64,000 bases of DNA from Asparagopsis taxiformis (lineage: Eukaryota > Rhodophyta > Florideophyceae > Bonnemaisoniales > Bonnemaisoniaceae): the NCBI GenBank assembly GCA_030407315.1, contig JALQPE010000158.1, positions 124,001 to 188,000 on the forward strand, read 5' to 3'. Below are positions 29,732 to 40,900 of this stretch, in pieces; the first letter of the stretch is position 1, and the number at the start of each line of letters is the position of its first letter. A model generated the notes under the pieces. That model ran no database searches and was not told the origin of the DNA. It was given only the letters and a program-made list of their open reading frames with translations. The position numbers and the translations under genes were made by a program.

Positions 29732-32700
29732 ATGCGAACAAATCTTGGCTATCCAGCGAGCAGGGTTACCGAACCCCTGGCTTCCAGTGGATTCGTCCCG
29801 CCATCATGGTCCGATCTAAGCCCCCTTCTCTCCCTTTCCGCATTGATGTGGATTACAATCTTTGCACTAGCGCTCATCCGCTCCACTCTCCATGCTTACT
29901 TCCACTCTCAAAACTTTCGCACATTTGTCCGCAATGCCAAGCGTACTCACAGGGCCAGGAGCCCGCTCATTCGCTTTGCTAAAGCCTTTCGCAACTTCAG
30001 AATGATGCTTGTCCGAAACAAGTTTCCTGAAACTGTCATTGCACAATACTTTGGCCTTCCGCGTTTCATAGCCGGCGTCGTTGTGTGTTTGTTGTACATC
30101 ATTGATACTTATATTCAGGGAATACCTACACATTGCTACATCTTTCAACTCATTTATGGCATCGCCGTCACTGTCAATCTCTTTTTCGCCTTTTTATATG
30201 CTGAGAGACCCATTCTGTTCGCCGTTAAACTGAAGACTGTCGTCGAATGTCTTTCCATCCCTGGTCTTCTTTTCGCTTCTGGAAAACGATGGCTCAACTT
30301 CAACTTTCTCCAAGCCTATTGCATTTTGGTGGAATGGGCCTTGTTAGAAAAACATGACATTGTGTTGCGCAACAACTCTACCCTTACAAGGCTTCTTATC
30401 AACCTCACGCTGCAGCTCATCACATTTGCTTTCATTACCTCTTGCGGTGTTCAGTTCTTCGAGCTTCTTGGGGACCCTGGCCAGGCCTTGCGATCTGAGA
30501 CATTCCAGATCACTTGGGCTAACTCCGTTTATTTTGCCGTAGTTACCTTGATGACTGTTGGGTATGGAGATTTCGTTCCGTACACATTGCTCGGGCGTGT
30601 TTGGATTATCTTGCACATTATTTTTGCTGCCTACTTGGTTTCCCGAGAGATTTCCCTACTAATAGATGCGTTGAATAGCATGCGTCGAGGAGGAGGATCT
30701 TACGTCAATTCTTCTGGTACAGAGCATGTAGTTGTCACTGGTCGTGTCAAGTGGGAGTTTCTTCAACAGTTCATCAAGGAATTTCTCGCTGAGACATCAA
30801 ACTTAGATACAAGAGTTATTGTTCTCACTTCCAATCCGAATTGGTCTGATGATGATTGGCTACGGTTTGTTGGACACAACCCGTTTTATGATCATCATTT
30901 GATGTTTCTGGACGGTTCTCCTCTGAAAATGGATGACCTCGATCGAGCCCAAGCGGCTGCTGCCCGAGGAATATTTGTCTTGGCAGATCCCCACCGCCGT
31001 GATCCCTATAAAGAGGATTCTGACATTCTCAAGGCAGTGTTGACGATTCGAAACTACTCAGGGTCTGTTCCAATTTATACCCTAAACACCTTGCAGGAAT
31101 CTTCTTTCCAGTTCGGAATTGCTATGGAGCATCTTGAACCAGTTCAACCCACCGATCTCCTGCTGGGAGCTAGTTCCAACCTTGCACAATCAAAAACTTT
31201 CCTGGGGATTCCACAAATGCAGTTGTCACAGGGGAATGAATTTTCTCGAATTGATACGACTGATGATTATGTTCCCGAGCCACAAGGTCGTTATGGTGGC
31301 ACGACTTCACCTGTATTACGATCAGGTGAAGATTTTTACAGAATGGAATCAGGTAGTGTTCTTGACGCCCAAGCCCATAATCTGTATTCTCGAGAAGAAG
31401 ATTATGGTATCCCTTCTTCGACAGCAGATGCCTCCATCCAAAACGCTCCAACGAATCTAATTGCATCCAACAAGTTGAGACGAGCTGGAAAAGTTCGCAA
31501 GAGTGAAAGCTTATGTATGCAAGAATTAGAAACTGTGTTGTTGGCAGAAAATGTCTTTTGTAATGGATTGAGCACATTACTAGCAAACGCTACGCTTCGA
31601 GTTGCTCCGCAGTCCCACCGAAATGACCGCCCATGGTTAGTTGAATACAAACTCGGTGCCGAATGTAGTATTCAGCAGTTTAAGATTCCAGAAGAGCTTA
31701 ATGGGTTCAAGTTTGGAGCTATTTCTACTATTCTGCAGGACTATGGACTTGTACTTCTTGCAATGCGATTGCGCACAAGCAAGGACTGGACTCTGCTATC
31801 TGTTGATACCTCACTCAAAGCAGATCTAGATTGTATGGCTCTATCGTATCACAATCACAGCGTTATCGATAAAATCGCAGATCATGCTGCGAAATATATC
31901 AAACAACAGGAAGGATTGAAACAAAAGAATGCTCAGAATACGGGAAACGCATCGAATTCAGGCGTAGCAGGCTCGGTGCACAGCTTAGAAGCTGACATAG
32001 GGGTACCACATAGAGATTTTGCACCCTTTGAGGACGACTCTGGAGCGGAATCAGATGATGGATTAGGACGTCATGATACAAGGTTGGTGCTTGTTTCTGG
32101 AGGGCGGAATGAATCTAGAGTACTAGGTGCTGATCAGAAGAGGTATTTGGCAATGGATAGTTCAGGCGGTGAAGGCCGTAATTCGAATGATTTGGAACAG
32201 CATTCATTGATTGGGAGACTAACATCCAAACCAAGTTCTCGCCCCAGGAAAGTTTCGTCGAAAATGAGAAGTGTCGATGGCTTTTCTTTGACTGCCCGCG
32301 ATAGTCCTGATGGTGAGATTGGAAAGCATATCTACGAGGGAAAACGCGTTAAAGGTTCTCCAAGTAGTGCAGGTGGCCGCTCTTCGAAGAATCATGGTGC
32401 TATTTACTCAAACATGGACAAGCTCCCTGCCGCACTCAGGGGACATGTCATTGTTTGCTTGGATGGTGAAAGTCCTCTGCTGAGTTTTGATGTCCTTCTA
32501 CGTCGAATTTGGATGGTCAGGTTGAAGCAGAAAAAGAGAGTTCCAGTTGTAGTTATTCATCCCAGTTTTCCGAAGGATTATTCTAGACAACTGGGAGGAG
32601 ACCAAAAGGATCTTTTCCTGTTACAAGGAAACTCGCTTTCGTTGGAAACTTTGAAGCAAGCGCAATATCAAAACGCTCGGGCATTTCTGATAATGGCTTC

Positions 32701-34006
32701 GGAAAGTTGTGAGCCAAATGGGAAAGGTTCTACCGATTCGAAGACAATATTCACTGTAATGACTCTCGATTCACTTCTCGCCGATCAGGAGACATTTGTG
32801 TGTTGTGTTCTTGATGCGGAAGAATCCCTACAGTTGTTACGAGCACCTAGACAGGCCCGTCGTGTTGGCGTTAATTTGGGAATTCAACGCGAACCTGATG
32901 TATTCAACTATGAACGCTCTCCTTTAGCAGGTCTCCCAAAACGAACGACTTCTGCGGCAAGCCTCCTACGGAATGTGCCCAGTTCACCATTTTTGACGAG
33001 TTACGGAAACCTTGCATCTAACATGGGTAGTATTCCTGTTTTCAGTGGCCAAGGTTCAAACTATCCGGTTCGGCGAAGTGACAAGGGCATCAGATTACGT
33101 ATGAAAGGAATGACTCGTTCAACCAGTATGCGTTTGGACCAGGACGAATCAAGCGACGACGATGACGAAGAGCAACCAGGCACTGATGTACATAATTTGC
33201 GAGATGAGCACCACAGTCAACAGCTGTCAAGAGAGGAGCTCTATGAGCGACAACGTTATGCATCAGGAGAAATGATGATATCATCATTGTTTACTGCTCT
33301 TTTGGCAAGGGAGTACACAGATCCTGGTTATATACGTCTTATCCGGCAGCTGATTGGTGCATCATCAGGGTCCAAAGGAAGCTGGATCAGGCAAGTTCCT
33401 ATCCCTCCATCATGGACTCGCAATGAAAATGCTATTGAAGGGCGGACGTATCGTGAGACTTCGGATCAACTGCTCAAGATGGGATGCGTGGCTCTTGGGT
33501 TGTATCGCTCTGGAGATGCTCCAGTACGAGTTGAAACTAAGAGCGAACAATGGCAACGACGTGTTGACGAAATTGTGTACCTCGACGAGACAGAAATTTC
33601 TCTCTTGCGGAATGAAGCAGAGTCTCGAAGTATCGCCAGTCGATTTATAAGCAATGATACCACGAATCCTGAGCGTCGGTCTGGGGAAAGCCAACCAGAA
33701 TTTAATCTAGGTAACAATGCTCAGAGATCAGAGAGCTTCTCTCGCCCAGATTTATCAGCTAGTCATGTTTCTTTTGGAGAGTTACCATATACTTTCGGAG
33801 AACAAGATGATGAGTTTGACCAGTTGTATTACACATGCCCTTCGACGAAGAGGCGGATTTATTATGAAGAAGCGGAGAACGGGGAGAATGTGTTGCCTTA
33901 CGTTTATTGTTGTCCAGAACCATATTCCCTTGTTGCATCGGGTGATGCAGTATTTGTTCTTTGCCACCCATCGAAAGAAATCCCTATGCTTTGGCATAAG
34001 GTCTAG
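29732..34006 (+). CDS. Slo/BK-type potassium channel with two RCK domains
   Basis: From the ATG at 29732 the protein has 1,424 residues. Five or six hydrophobic helices lead to a pore with the potassium filter T275-VGYG-D280, then the inner helix, then two RCK gating-ring domains. RCK1 begins near 325 (EHVVVTGRVKWEFLQQFIKEF, with LDGSPLKMDDLDRA), and RCK2 begins near 902 (GHVIVCLDG, with LLQGNSLSLETLKQA). The pattern matches the BK/Slo family of ligand-gated potassium channels rather than plant CASTOR/POLLUX. The segment aligned with S4 (about 187-207, LNFNFLQAYCILVEWALLE) lacks the regular Arg/Lys of a voltage sensor. Long Ser-rich disordered inserts occur at about 460-590 and 730-890. Gating by Ca2+ or Na+ is not readable from sequence. 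It probably sits in the plasma membrane or vacuole. Confidence 0.83.
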   Translation: MRTNLGYPASRVTEPLASSGFVPPSWSDLSPLLSLSALMWITIFALALIRSTLHAYFHSQNFRTFVRNAKRTHRARSPLIRFAKAFRNFRMMLVRNKFPETVIAQYFGLPRFIAGVVVCLLYIIDTYIQGIPTHCYIFQLIYGIAVTVNLFFAFLYAERPILFAVKLKTVVECLSIPGLLFASGKRWLNFNFLQAYCILVEWALLEKHDIVLRNNSTLTRLLINLTLQLITFAFITSCGVQFFELLGDPGQALRSETFQITWANSVYFAVVTLMTVGYGDFVPYTLLGRVWIILHIIFAAYLVSREISLLIDALNSMRRGGGSYVNSSGTEHVVVTGRVKWEFLQQFIKEFLAETSNLDTRVIVLTSNPNWSDDDWLRFVGHNPFYDHHLMFLDGSPLKMDDLDRAQAAAARGIFVLADPHRRDPYKEDSDILKAVLTIRNYSGSVPIYTLNTLQESSFQFGIAMEHLEPVQPTDLLLGASSNLAQSKTFLGIPQMQLSQGNEFSRIDTTDDYVPEPQGRYGGTTSPVLRSGEDFYRMESGSVLDAQAHNLYSREEDYGIPSSTADASIQNAPTNLIASNKLRRAGKVRKSESLCMQELETVLLAENVFCNGLSTLLANATLRVAPQSHRNDRPWLVEYKLGAECSIQQFKIPEELNGFKFGAISTILQDYGLVLLAMRLRTSKDWTLLSVDTSLKADLDCMALSYHNHSVIDKIADHAAKYIKQQEGLKQKNAQNTGNASNSGVAGSVHSLEADIGVPHRDFAPFEDDSGAESDDGLGRHDTRLVLVSGGRNESRVLGADQKRYLAMDSSGGEGRNSNDLEQHSLIGRLTSKPSSRPRKVSSKMRSVDGFSLTARDSPDGEIGKHIYEGKRVKGSPSSAGGRSSKNHGAIYSNMDKLPAALRGHVIVCLDGESPLLSFDVLLRRIWMVRLKQKKRVPVVVIHPSFPKDYSRQLGGDQKDLFLLQGNSLSLETLKQAQYQNARAFLIMASESCEPNGKGSTDSKTIFTVMTLDSLLADQETFVCCVLDAEESLQLLRAPRQARRVGVNLGIQREPDVFNYERSPLAGLPKRTTSAASLLRNVPSSPFLTSYGNLASNMGSIPVFSGQGSNYPVRRSDKGIRLRMKGMTRSTSMRLDQDESSDDDDEEQPGTDVHNLRDEHHSQQLSREELYERQRYASGEMMISSLFTALLAREYTDPGYIRLIRQLIGASSGSKGSWIRQVPIPPSWTRNENAIEGRTYRETSDQLLKMGCVALGLYRSGDAPVRVETKSEQWQRRVDEIVYLDETEISLLRNEAESRSIASRFISNDTTNPERRSGESQPEFNLGNNAQRSESFSRPDLSASHVSFGELPYTFGEQDDEFDQLYYTCPSTKRRIYYEEAENGENVLPYVYCCPEPYSLVASGDAVFVLCHPSKEIPMLWHKV

Positions 34007-34092
34007 TGCGAGTTAGGTAAGTTGAAGTACTTAGATTATAGTAAAAGTATGTATGCCGAGAAGTATTGCTACTTGTGCGTCAGTAAAATAGT

Positions 34093-34896
34093 TTATCTGC
34101 GTAGCGCACTTCGTTTACGTGCTATCCGCGCTGCCTTCACCGCAGGGATGCGTTCTGTGGTTTGTCGTCTAACAGTACCAGCCAGGAACTGTACAGCAGT
34201 TGATCGGCTACGTTTTGACTTCCGTAATACTTCAGCTGAACGCGCAATTTTGTGCCCAGCGACTTTGACGTGTATGTTTCCGATCATGCGTGCATCATCT
34301 ACTGGTTTAATGAATGTGCGTTGTTCCTGCATGCGACGGGCGAGGCGTTCATTGCGCTCATCTTCTACTGCCTGACGCACAGCAGAATCGGCAGAGTTGA
34401 GCACATCGTCCGGTAACAAAACTGGGTCAGCAGCATCTTGATCTGTCGCGTTCACTTGTTCTTCTTCATCCAAGAGCGTTTCAGCACGATGTGCTGCGGC
34501 ACGTTCCGCTTCCTCAGCACGAGCACGACGTCGAGCTTTGCGTCGTTGATGCAAATCACGATGAGCATTCATATGCGAGTGATGCAACGCCTGAGCAGTG
34601 GCACGTGCATGCGTTTGAGGAATTTCTTCTGGAGCGTCGGAGTCATCTGCACTTTCAGCATCCGCACCATTTTGATTCCTGTGAATCATAGGGATGTCTG
34701 CTTGAGCTTCATTGGCGATAGGCTGGGACGGGGACATGTGACCATTGGTAGAAGCCGAAATGTGAGAATGGTGGGGTGTTGTTTGTTCAGCTTGAAAAAG
34801 TTGTTTCCTGGGTTCCGAAGGAGATGGTTCGGCATTGCTATCAGTTGAATTTTCCGTTGGGCGCTGTTTTCGAACAGAGTTGCGCGTCGAAACCAT
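34093..34896 (-). CDS. NOL7/UTP16-like nucleolar protein
   Basis: I identify this from three short blocks in the right order: SDAPEEI, then LLPDDVL, then STAVQFLAG. Human NOL7 has the same three (DEAPEE, LLPDTIL, AVQFL), and yeast Bud21/Utp16 belongs to the same U3-snoRNP-associated family, which takes part in 18S rRNA maturation. Between the first two blocks lies a strongly basic helix (QRRKARRRARAEEAERAA). The C-terminus is basic (ARIARKRSALRR). I prefer the ATG at 34896 (MVSTRNSVRK, about 267 residues); an upstream in-frame ATG at 35001 adds 35 residues but leaves only 70 bases to the divergent SEC12 start. Similarity is limited to the three motifs, so the call is good but not certain. Confidence 0.65.
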   Translation of the reverse strand: MVSTRNSVRKQRPTENSTDSNAEPSPSEPRKQLFQAEQTTPHHSHISASTNGHMSPSQPIANEAQADIPMIHRNQNGADAESADDSDAPEEIPQTHARATAQALHHSHMNAHRDLHQRRKARRRARAEEAERAAAHRAETLLDEEEQVNATDQDAADPVLLPDDVLNSADSAVRQAVEDERNERLARRMQEQRTFIKPVDDARMIGNIHVKVAGHKIARSAEVLRKSKRSRSTAVQFLAGTVRRQTTERIPAVKAARIARKRSALRR

Positions 34897-35071
34897 CTGT
34901 GATGAGCAAGTCGAGATCCAACGGTCGGCAGCGCCGCCGACTGCGCTATGTAGAGTAGAAATTTGATTTTTATATTTTCTGATCGCACCATTCCAAGTCA
35001 TTTGCTATTCCTGACAGGCAACAAACTTTTAGCTTGTATCCTTCTCCTACCTAATCCCAATTACCTAATCA

Positions 35072-36514
35072 ATGAAACCAATCAGTCGCCTCGCAGTCAA
35101 GTACCCCATCTATGCGATGGACCTGTTTTCGCCAACAACTGTGGTCATAGCAGGCGGTGGTGGTGCAATGAAATCTGGCATTCCGAACGCATGTGAGGTC
35201 CTTACATTTGACGCAAACACTTCCACATTATCCCAAACTGCGTCGCAGTATCTTGAACAAGCTCCTGTGGCACTAGCCACTGCCACAGACGGAGTCGTGC
35301 ACACTGTGATTGGAACAGGCTGCAAGAATTTCGTGTATGCCGATTCGAAGCTATCTGCTGCTTCTGAGTTCCAACAAGATCTACGTATTAGCAGTTCCCA
35401 GGAGCAATCAGCTGTTGTAGTTTCACAGAATGGCCAAACAATTGTAGTCGCTTCAGATGAGGGTCATGTGTGTGCAATGGCGCTGCCGCATTACGAATTG
35501 CTCTATCGTGGTAAACTGCATACGCAAGGTATCACCGATATGTCCATCATGCACGACGGAAAACTCGTCGCGTCTGCAGGTCGTGACCGGAAGGCATATA
35601 TCTGGCAAGCGAATACAGGACACATTTTGTACACCGTTGAACCTTATATGCCTGTTGCTTTCAAAACACATGTTCGCGCCATTCGCTTTTGCAGGGCGCA
35701 ACCAGATATCATCTATACTGCGGAGAGCAATCCGCGTCGTGGAGGATGGATGTGTGTGCGGCGGAGGGAATCATCTACCGAAGGGCCTTGGGAAACGATT
35801 GCTTCAATCAAAACTTGTAATGATGCACTGACTGCATTTTGTGTTAACAAAACTGGTGATTATACCGCTGTCAGTTCCTCAGAGGGACATGTTGCTATGT
35901 TCCGATGGAACGGCTCCGTTCTTTTCAAAGTATGGAGCAGCGAGAAGGGAACACAGTGGTTGAAACCATCCGCTCCGCCTCATGTGCTACCAATTACAGC
36001 GATGCACTTCTGTGGAGATGATCATCTACTAACCGCTTCTGCTGACTATACAGTCGGTGTGTGGCCCACGAAGGCGACGACCAACTGGGCACGCTTCTTC
36101 CGAATTTCGTTTTGGTTTTCTGCAATAATCGTTGCTTTCCTGGCAGTGCTTTTGGCGGAAGACCATCATCTGCACCCGAGCATACTGGACCAACGACAAC
36201 GTTTGCAACCGATTTTGGACCCACACCTCTCCAACGCACAATCGTATGTTCGCCCAGTCATTAGGCGGCGGCACAAGAAGCTTACACCGTATATTGAACG
36301 ACTCAAGGAGGCTGGCAGGCCGCATGCGCAATATGTGCGAGAAAACGCAGCGACTTATATCGAGCGTGGTCGCCAGTACCGAGAAACATGGCAGCCGCGG
36401 ATTGAAAGCAAGTTTTTTCAAGTACGCTCCGCATTAGTAACAAAGATCAGCAGCAGTGGTAGATCCAATCCATCGGCAATATCTCCAGAAAATAGACCAG
36501 AAAAAACAAAGTAA
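35072..36514 (+). CDS. SEC12/PREB-like guanine nucleotide exchange factor for SAR1
   Basis: SEC12 (PREB in animals) is the ER membrane exchange factor that loads SAR1 with GTP and so starts COPII vesicle formation. The N-terminus YPIYAMDLFSPTTVVIAGGG followed by AMKSGIPNACEV is the family signature, including the loop that binds potassium in yeast Sec12. Six to seven WD40 blades follow (for example LVASAGRDRKAYIWQANTG and LTASADYTVGVW). One membrane helix at about 343-364 (SFWFSAIIVAFLAVLLA) is followed by a basic lumenal tail to residue 480. The length and single anchor match the family. Its start lies 175 bases from the NOL7-like start on the other strand. Confidence 0.88.
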   Translation: MKPISRLAVKYPIYAMDLFSPTTVVIAGGGGAMKSGIPNACEVLTFDANTSTLSQTASQYLEQAPVALATATDGVVHTVIGTGCKNFVYADSKLSAASEFQQDLRISSSQEQSAVVVSQNGQTIVVASDEGHVCAMALPHYELLYRGKLHTQGITDMSIMHDGKLVASAGRDRKAYIWQANTGHILYTVEPYMPVAFKTHVRAIRFCRAQPDIIYTAESNPRRGGWMCVRRRESSTEGPWETIASIKTCNDALTAFCVNKTGDYTAVSSSEGHVAMFRWNGSVLFKVWSSEKGTQWLKPSAPPHVLPITAMHFCGDDHLLTASADYTVGVWPTKATTNWARFFRISFWFSAIIVAFLAVLLAEDHHLHPSILDQRQRLQPILDPHLSNAQSYVRPVIRRRHKKLTPYIERLKEAGRPHAQYVRENAATYIERGRQYRETWQPRIESKFFQVRSALVTKISSSGRSNPSAISPENRPEKTK

Positions 36515-36592
36515 TGCGTTGGCTCGATTATTATTGTACACGCACAACACAACTCTGCAAAGGCAACGAGACATGTCCACTTGAGCCACGAA

Positions 36593-37810
36593 ATGCCACC
36601 AACACAAATTTCATCATCAACAGATGTTGGTCTCCCCCTTGTTTCGGCTGAAACTGCGACAGCATATCTAAGACCGCACATTCCAATTCATTCGCTCTTG
36701 CCAAACCTAAATTCCGTGTGTCGCTCGTTACCCACAGCGACAGCTTCTTTGGCAGAATGCCATACTCTCTACCTTCAATTGCACTGGTCGTGTGTATCAG
36801 TTGGAAGACTTGGAGAACGAACAGTGTCAACAGTTCAATCATTTCGTCACAACACCGAGAAAATTCTACAGGATATCACAATGGTTGATGAACTGCTGCA
36901 TGACGACATGTACGCAGCTGCACACCGTTTGTTGCGTTCTGCAACCACTGCGACGGAAACGTTGGCAAAAGATTGTCGCTCGCTCGCACTGGACTTTGAA
37001 AACACAGCGACATCGATTCAATCAACGCTCAAACTTGCTGTCGAAGAAAAAGCAGCCATATCTGATCGTGCGGCTGCTCTTCAAGGTGAAATTTCAGAGC
37101 GAAAACGTAGCCTAAACCGTGCACAGCAGACATATACCAAAACTGAAGAAACGATTCAAGAGGCTCAGCACTTGTACCAAAGAGCTGTCAAACGAGAGGA
37201 GGCGGCACAGTTGAAGGGGAATATCATCCAGGGAGCACAAGTAGCCGCTGTTGTAACGTCATTCATGTCATCGAGACCGACTTCATTGGGTATGGTAGGC
37301 GTTGGTGGTGTTTCAGCTGTGGCTGCCACTGTCGACAGAGAATTATTGCGTGCGCGTGAGGAGCGTGCGGTTCATTTGCGACAAAAGCAAGATGCGCGCC
37401 AGGAGAAGTTGGAATCTGCATTGGCTATGACAGAGGACAGGGGTAAACTTGAGGCAATGCGTGGAGAAGCTGAAATCTCAGATAGCACCATTGACAAATT
37501 AGAGGAATGTATAACTGCATTACGAACACTTGCAGGTGTACTGCTAAACGCGGAGATGTTTTGGCGTCAAATCAAGGTACATTGTCATCTCGGCGGCGAT
37601 CACTCCGTACTTAGTGTCGTGGAGTCAGCAATGGTGCTGCCGGAGGGTGAACGAAAAGCTGTGTGGCAATCTACGACTTTCCATGAGAGGGTCAAGGCGC
37701 TAGTAACACAATGGAAGGCGCTCCTCTCAATATGCGATGAATGCATGACTCAACTGGGCGATGTGCGTGAAACGATGTTTGCTGATCTGATATGCCGGGA
37801 AAGCGCTTGA
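36593..37810 (+). CDS. Helical coiled-coil protein with a central hydrophobic hairpin, function unknown
   Basis: I do not recognise the family. From the ATG at 36593 the product has 405 residues and is almost wholly helical. Two long amphipathic helical stretches (about 80-205 and 250-315) flank a Gly/Ala/Val-rich segment at about 210-246 (IIQGAQVAAVVTSFMS, then LGMVGVGGVSAVAATV) that could form a membrane hairpin. The C-terminal third contains MFWRQIKVHCHLGGD and an AVWQSTTFHERV block. Helix, hydrophobic hairpin, helix is the layout of ClyA-type alpha pore-forming proteins, but it is also met in membrane-remodelling coiled-coil proteins. It sits 78 bases after SEC12 on the same strand, with AATAAA just past its stop. 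Confidence 0.55.
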   Translation: MPPTQISSSTDVGLPLVSAETATAYLRPHIPIHSLLPNLNSVCRSLPTATASLAECHTLYLQLHWSCVSVGRLGERTVSTVQSFRHNTEKILQDITMVDELLHDDMYAAAHRLLRSATTATETLAKDCRSLALDFENTATSIQSTLKLAVEEKAAISDRAAALQGEISERKRSLNRAQQTYTKTEETIQEAQHLYQRAVKREEAAQLKGNIIQGAQVAAVVTSFMSSRPTSLGMVGVGGVSAVAATVDRELLRAREERAVHLRQKQDARQEKLESALAMTEDRGKLEAMRGEAEISDSTIDKLEECITALRTLAGVLLNAEMFWRQIKVHCHLGGDHSVLSVVESAMVLPEGERKAVWQSTTFHERVKALVTQWKALLSICDECMTQLGDVRETMFADLICRESA

Positions 37811-37912
37811 GGAAATTGTACAATAAAATATACATGATTTTTCTAAAGCCAACTTGCGTTCCATGTTCTCAGCCAACTTGGTCCGCAGACTACCAACCAA
37901 CCTTGATGCGCA

Positions 37913-40900
37913 ATGGATCTCGAGTTGCGTTGCGTGGCCTCCCACCCACGAGCTGCCAATGCGTCGACAACGTTCGTCTTTTCGACCAGACGCCCAATTC
38001 TCGTTACCGCTGCACAGGACCTTATCATTGAGCAGACTACTTCGAACAATGCCATTCGCTCTTGCATCAGGGCATCAGCTAATGTCGACAAACTAATGTA
38101 TGTTGGCGGCTCCGCTACCTATCTAGCCTTCCTCGAAAATGGGTATGTGGCGTCATATGCTGAGAAGTTTTCTGGTCTGCAATTTGTCGAAGAGCGCAAA
38201 ATTGCTGGTGATGGACGCTCAATTACACTTGGTGAAGGCTCGACCTTCGGTCGATTTGCCCTTTTTTGCAAGGCCGATAGTCCAAGTCTATGGTGTATCC
38301 CGGTGCTCGAAAACGGCTGCCTTGAAGACCCTTTCAAGCTGCGCAGTGATATTGAAGGCGACCAAGATAATGTTCGTTTTGTCGGTGGCGTCTTGGCAAA
38401 GGTGAGAGGAAAAGTTGCTACAAAGGCTAAATCCCGTCTGTGTCCAATTATTGCTGTCACTTCCCACTCATCTAGACCATACGTTGCTGCTGCTTATACC
38501 AATGGTATTGTTCGTGTATGGGATATAGCAAGGAAAGAACAAAGAAATCATTTCGATGCTCAACTACTCATTTCTGAAACTATCGTGGATATCGCTTTTC
38601 ATCCAGACCTCGATACTGTTGTTTGTTGCACTACTCTGGGCAGAATATTAACTTTTGTTCTACACAGCGGCATATATAAGCGCGGAGATGAACCACGCTT
38701 ACCTACTTCCAAAACAAGAGATCGCAAACGCCAATTCCTCGCAATGTGTTTCATGACAGGCAGTCCATCATACCTTTTACTCTTGACATCCTCGCGACGG
38801 GTAATCGTTCGTATGATCGATAAAACGGGCTTGATTGTGATCAGCAGTCGCTATAATAAACCATCCCGCGCGTTGTCTCAAAATGACAATGTGGCCCTAT
38901 CCTCTCAATATGCCATTATTGATGATGATGTCCCCGCAAACTTGACGGCAGACAGACATCAAGTATCCTTTGCCTGTGAATCAACGTTTGGGTTGATAGG
39001 CGCATCCTTCGACAAGAGTGGAAAAGTTTACATTTTCCAGCAACGTGTGGATGGGCTTGCTGCCATACGAAGACCTATCGTGACCGGTTTAGACACACCG
39101 TTTTCTCAGTCAACGGGGCACGCTTTCAAAGGGCCGATCAAGATGCAAAACGACTCACTCATTGGACAAAATAGCTGTCTGTTTTCCTATGAACTTGGGA
39201 AGGAGCAAGTAACGAAACTCTGTAGACTACCTCCAGGTGACATTAGGCGGATTGAGGAGGCTAGAGATGAATATGGTTTCTGCATGGCTGCACTTGTATT
39301 TTACTATGGTGATGATGAGATTAACCCAACATATTCATATGGAGAACCTGAAGATGCAACAAGGTATGTCATGTGCACAAGAAGAGGGAAAACAGACAGC
39401 TGGAATGTATCGGAGCCAAATGAAGGTAGAGCAGGATGTTTTCTGAATGAATCCGGTTGTCATGATCAGCTGTTTATCTTAGCGGCAAGTGGCATGACAG
39501 TTTCAATTTTCTCGTTTGCCGGTCGTGCATCCCAACAAGGACACACCGTACATCAGACAAGGGGGGTTCAGCGGTTCAAACTCAATGGCACAAAGGCTGC
39601 TGGAGTGTTTCGTACTCCGTTTCAGGCTTGGTCCGCTGTCCTCTACTACGATAGTGACAGGAAGAAACTAGCAATATCTAAAAACGCGTTCGAGGGTCAT
39701 GTCAGTCAGAGAGGTTCTGCACATGCTTCGGATTTCGCGACCGAATCTACTGGCCTTGAACGATCTGATGTATATGATGCCGATGATAGGACTGCTCTGG
39801 AGCTTCAAGGGAATGAAATAGTGATCGATGTGCGATGGCAAGCTCTACCTGGTGCGAATAACAAACGATATCTGGGTGCAGTGATGACAAATCAGCGGAT
39901 TTACTTCGTACGAGATGTACTTGAGCCCATCTCGACGTTTGAATTCCACACTGTCGAGCGAATCGTGGTGCCGTCTACACCCCCAACTTTTTCATGGGCT
40001 GGACCTGGGGTAATGGTTCTTTTCGGAAATTCACTCATATCTGTAACATTAGATGGCAAACACGACCTGGTCGCAGGGTTGAGCCAAGGTGAAAATGTGA
40101 CCGGGCTTGTTGTAACCCTTCCCGATAGGGTTGTGTATGCTCGACCTTCGCAGAAACATGAGCGCAACGCAATTTCAATCGTTTCCCGTCCGTATAGCGC
40201 CTTATCTGGTCTAGTCAGAGGCATGCTTGCTATGCCAATATCAAGAAATCGAAACACACCGTACTATATGGAAAACTTACAAGTTATACTAGGTTTGCAG
40301 GATGTGTCACAAGGATCTGGAGCTGTGGCTGATTCATTGATTGAATATGGTCTTTCACCAGTTGCTTACCTGTTAGCAACTTCGGAGCAGGGGAAATACA
40401 ATATGCCACCTCTGAAAAGAGCTGCATTTCTTGGGCGAATTGGAATTATTCGTGGAGCTCTGACAATTGTTGAGCAGGAATATGCTCGTTTACCAAGTGC
40501 TAAATCATTTGTAGAGGGCACAGAGTTGTACAGATTGATACAATGGCTGCTGAATGTGGCGTTCGCAGGCAGAGACTTTGCTGTAGGTCGGCGTTGTTCT
40601 GCTTTGTTGGGAAGACGGGGTACATTCTCTGCATTTGTGGATGTCGAAGGAGGATACAATGCAGTGAAAACTTTAGCACATTATGCGAGAAGGATTGGGA
40701 ACGCGCAACTGGCAGCAGATCTTCGGGTGATCATTGAAAAAAGCTCTCGAAGTTGTGTTGCTACAGACACGTCGCTAGTACCATCGCCTGAAGAGATACA
40801 AACCGCAAGCGAGGCAGTGCAATCGCATGATACATTATCTTCTTCACTAGGAAATGTGGACCGCTGGAACATTTTGGTAATGACTAGTGCAACAACTGAT

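Noticed and set aside
29732..34006. CASTOR/POLLUX-type channel as the identity
   Set aside because: The TVGYGD filter and the BK-like RCK1 segment (LDGSPLKMDDLDRA) fit Slo channels better than CASTOR/POLLUX, which lack this filter.
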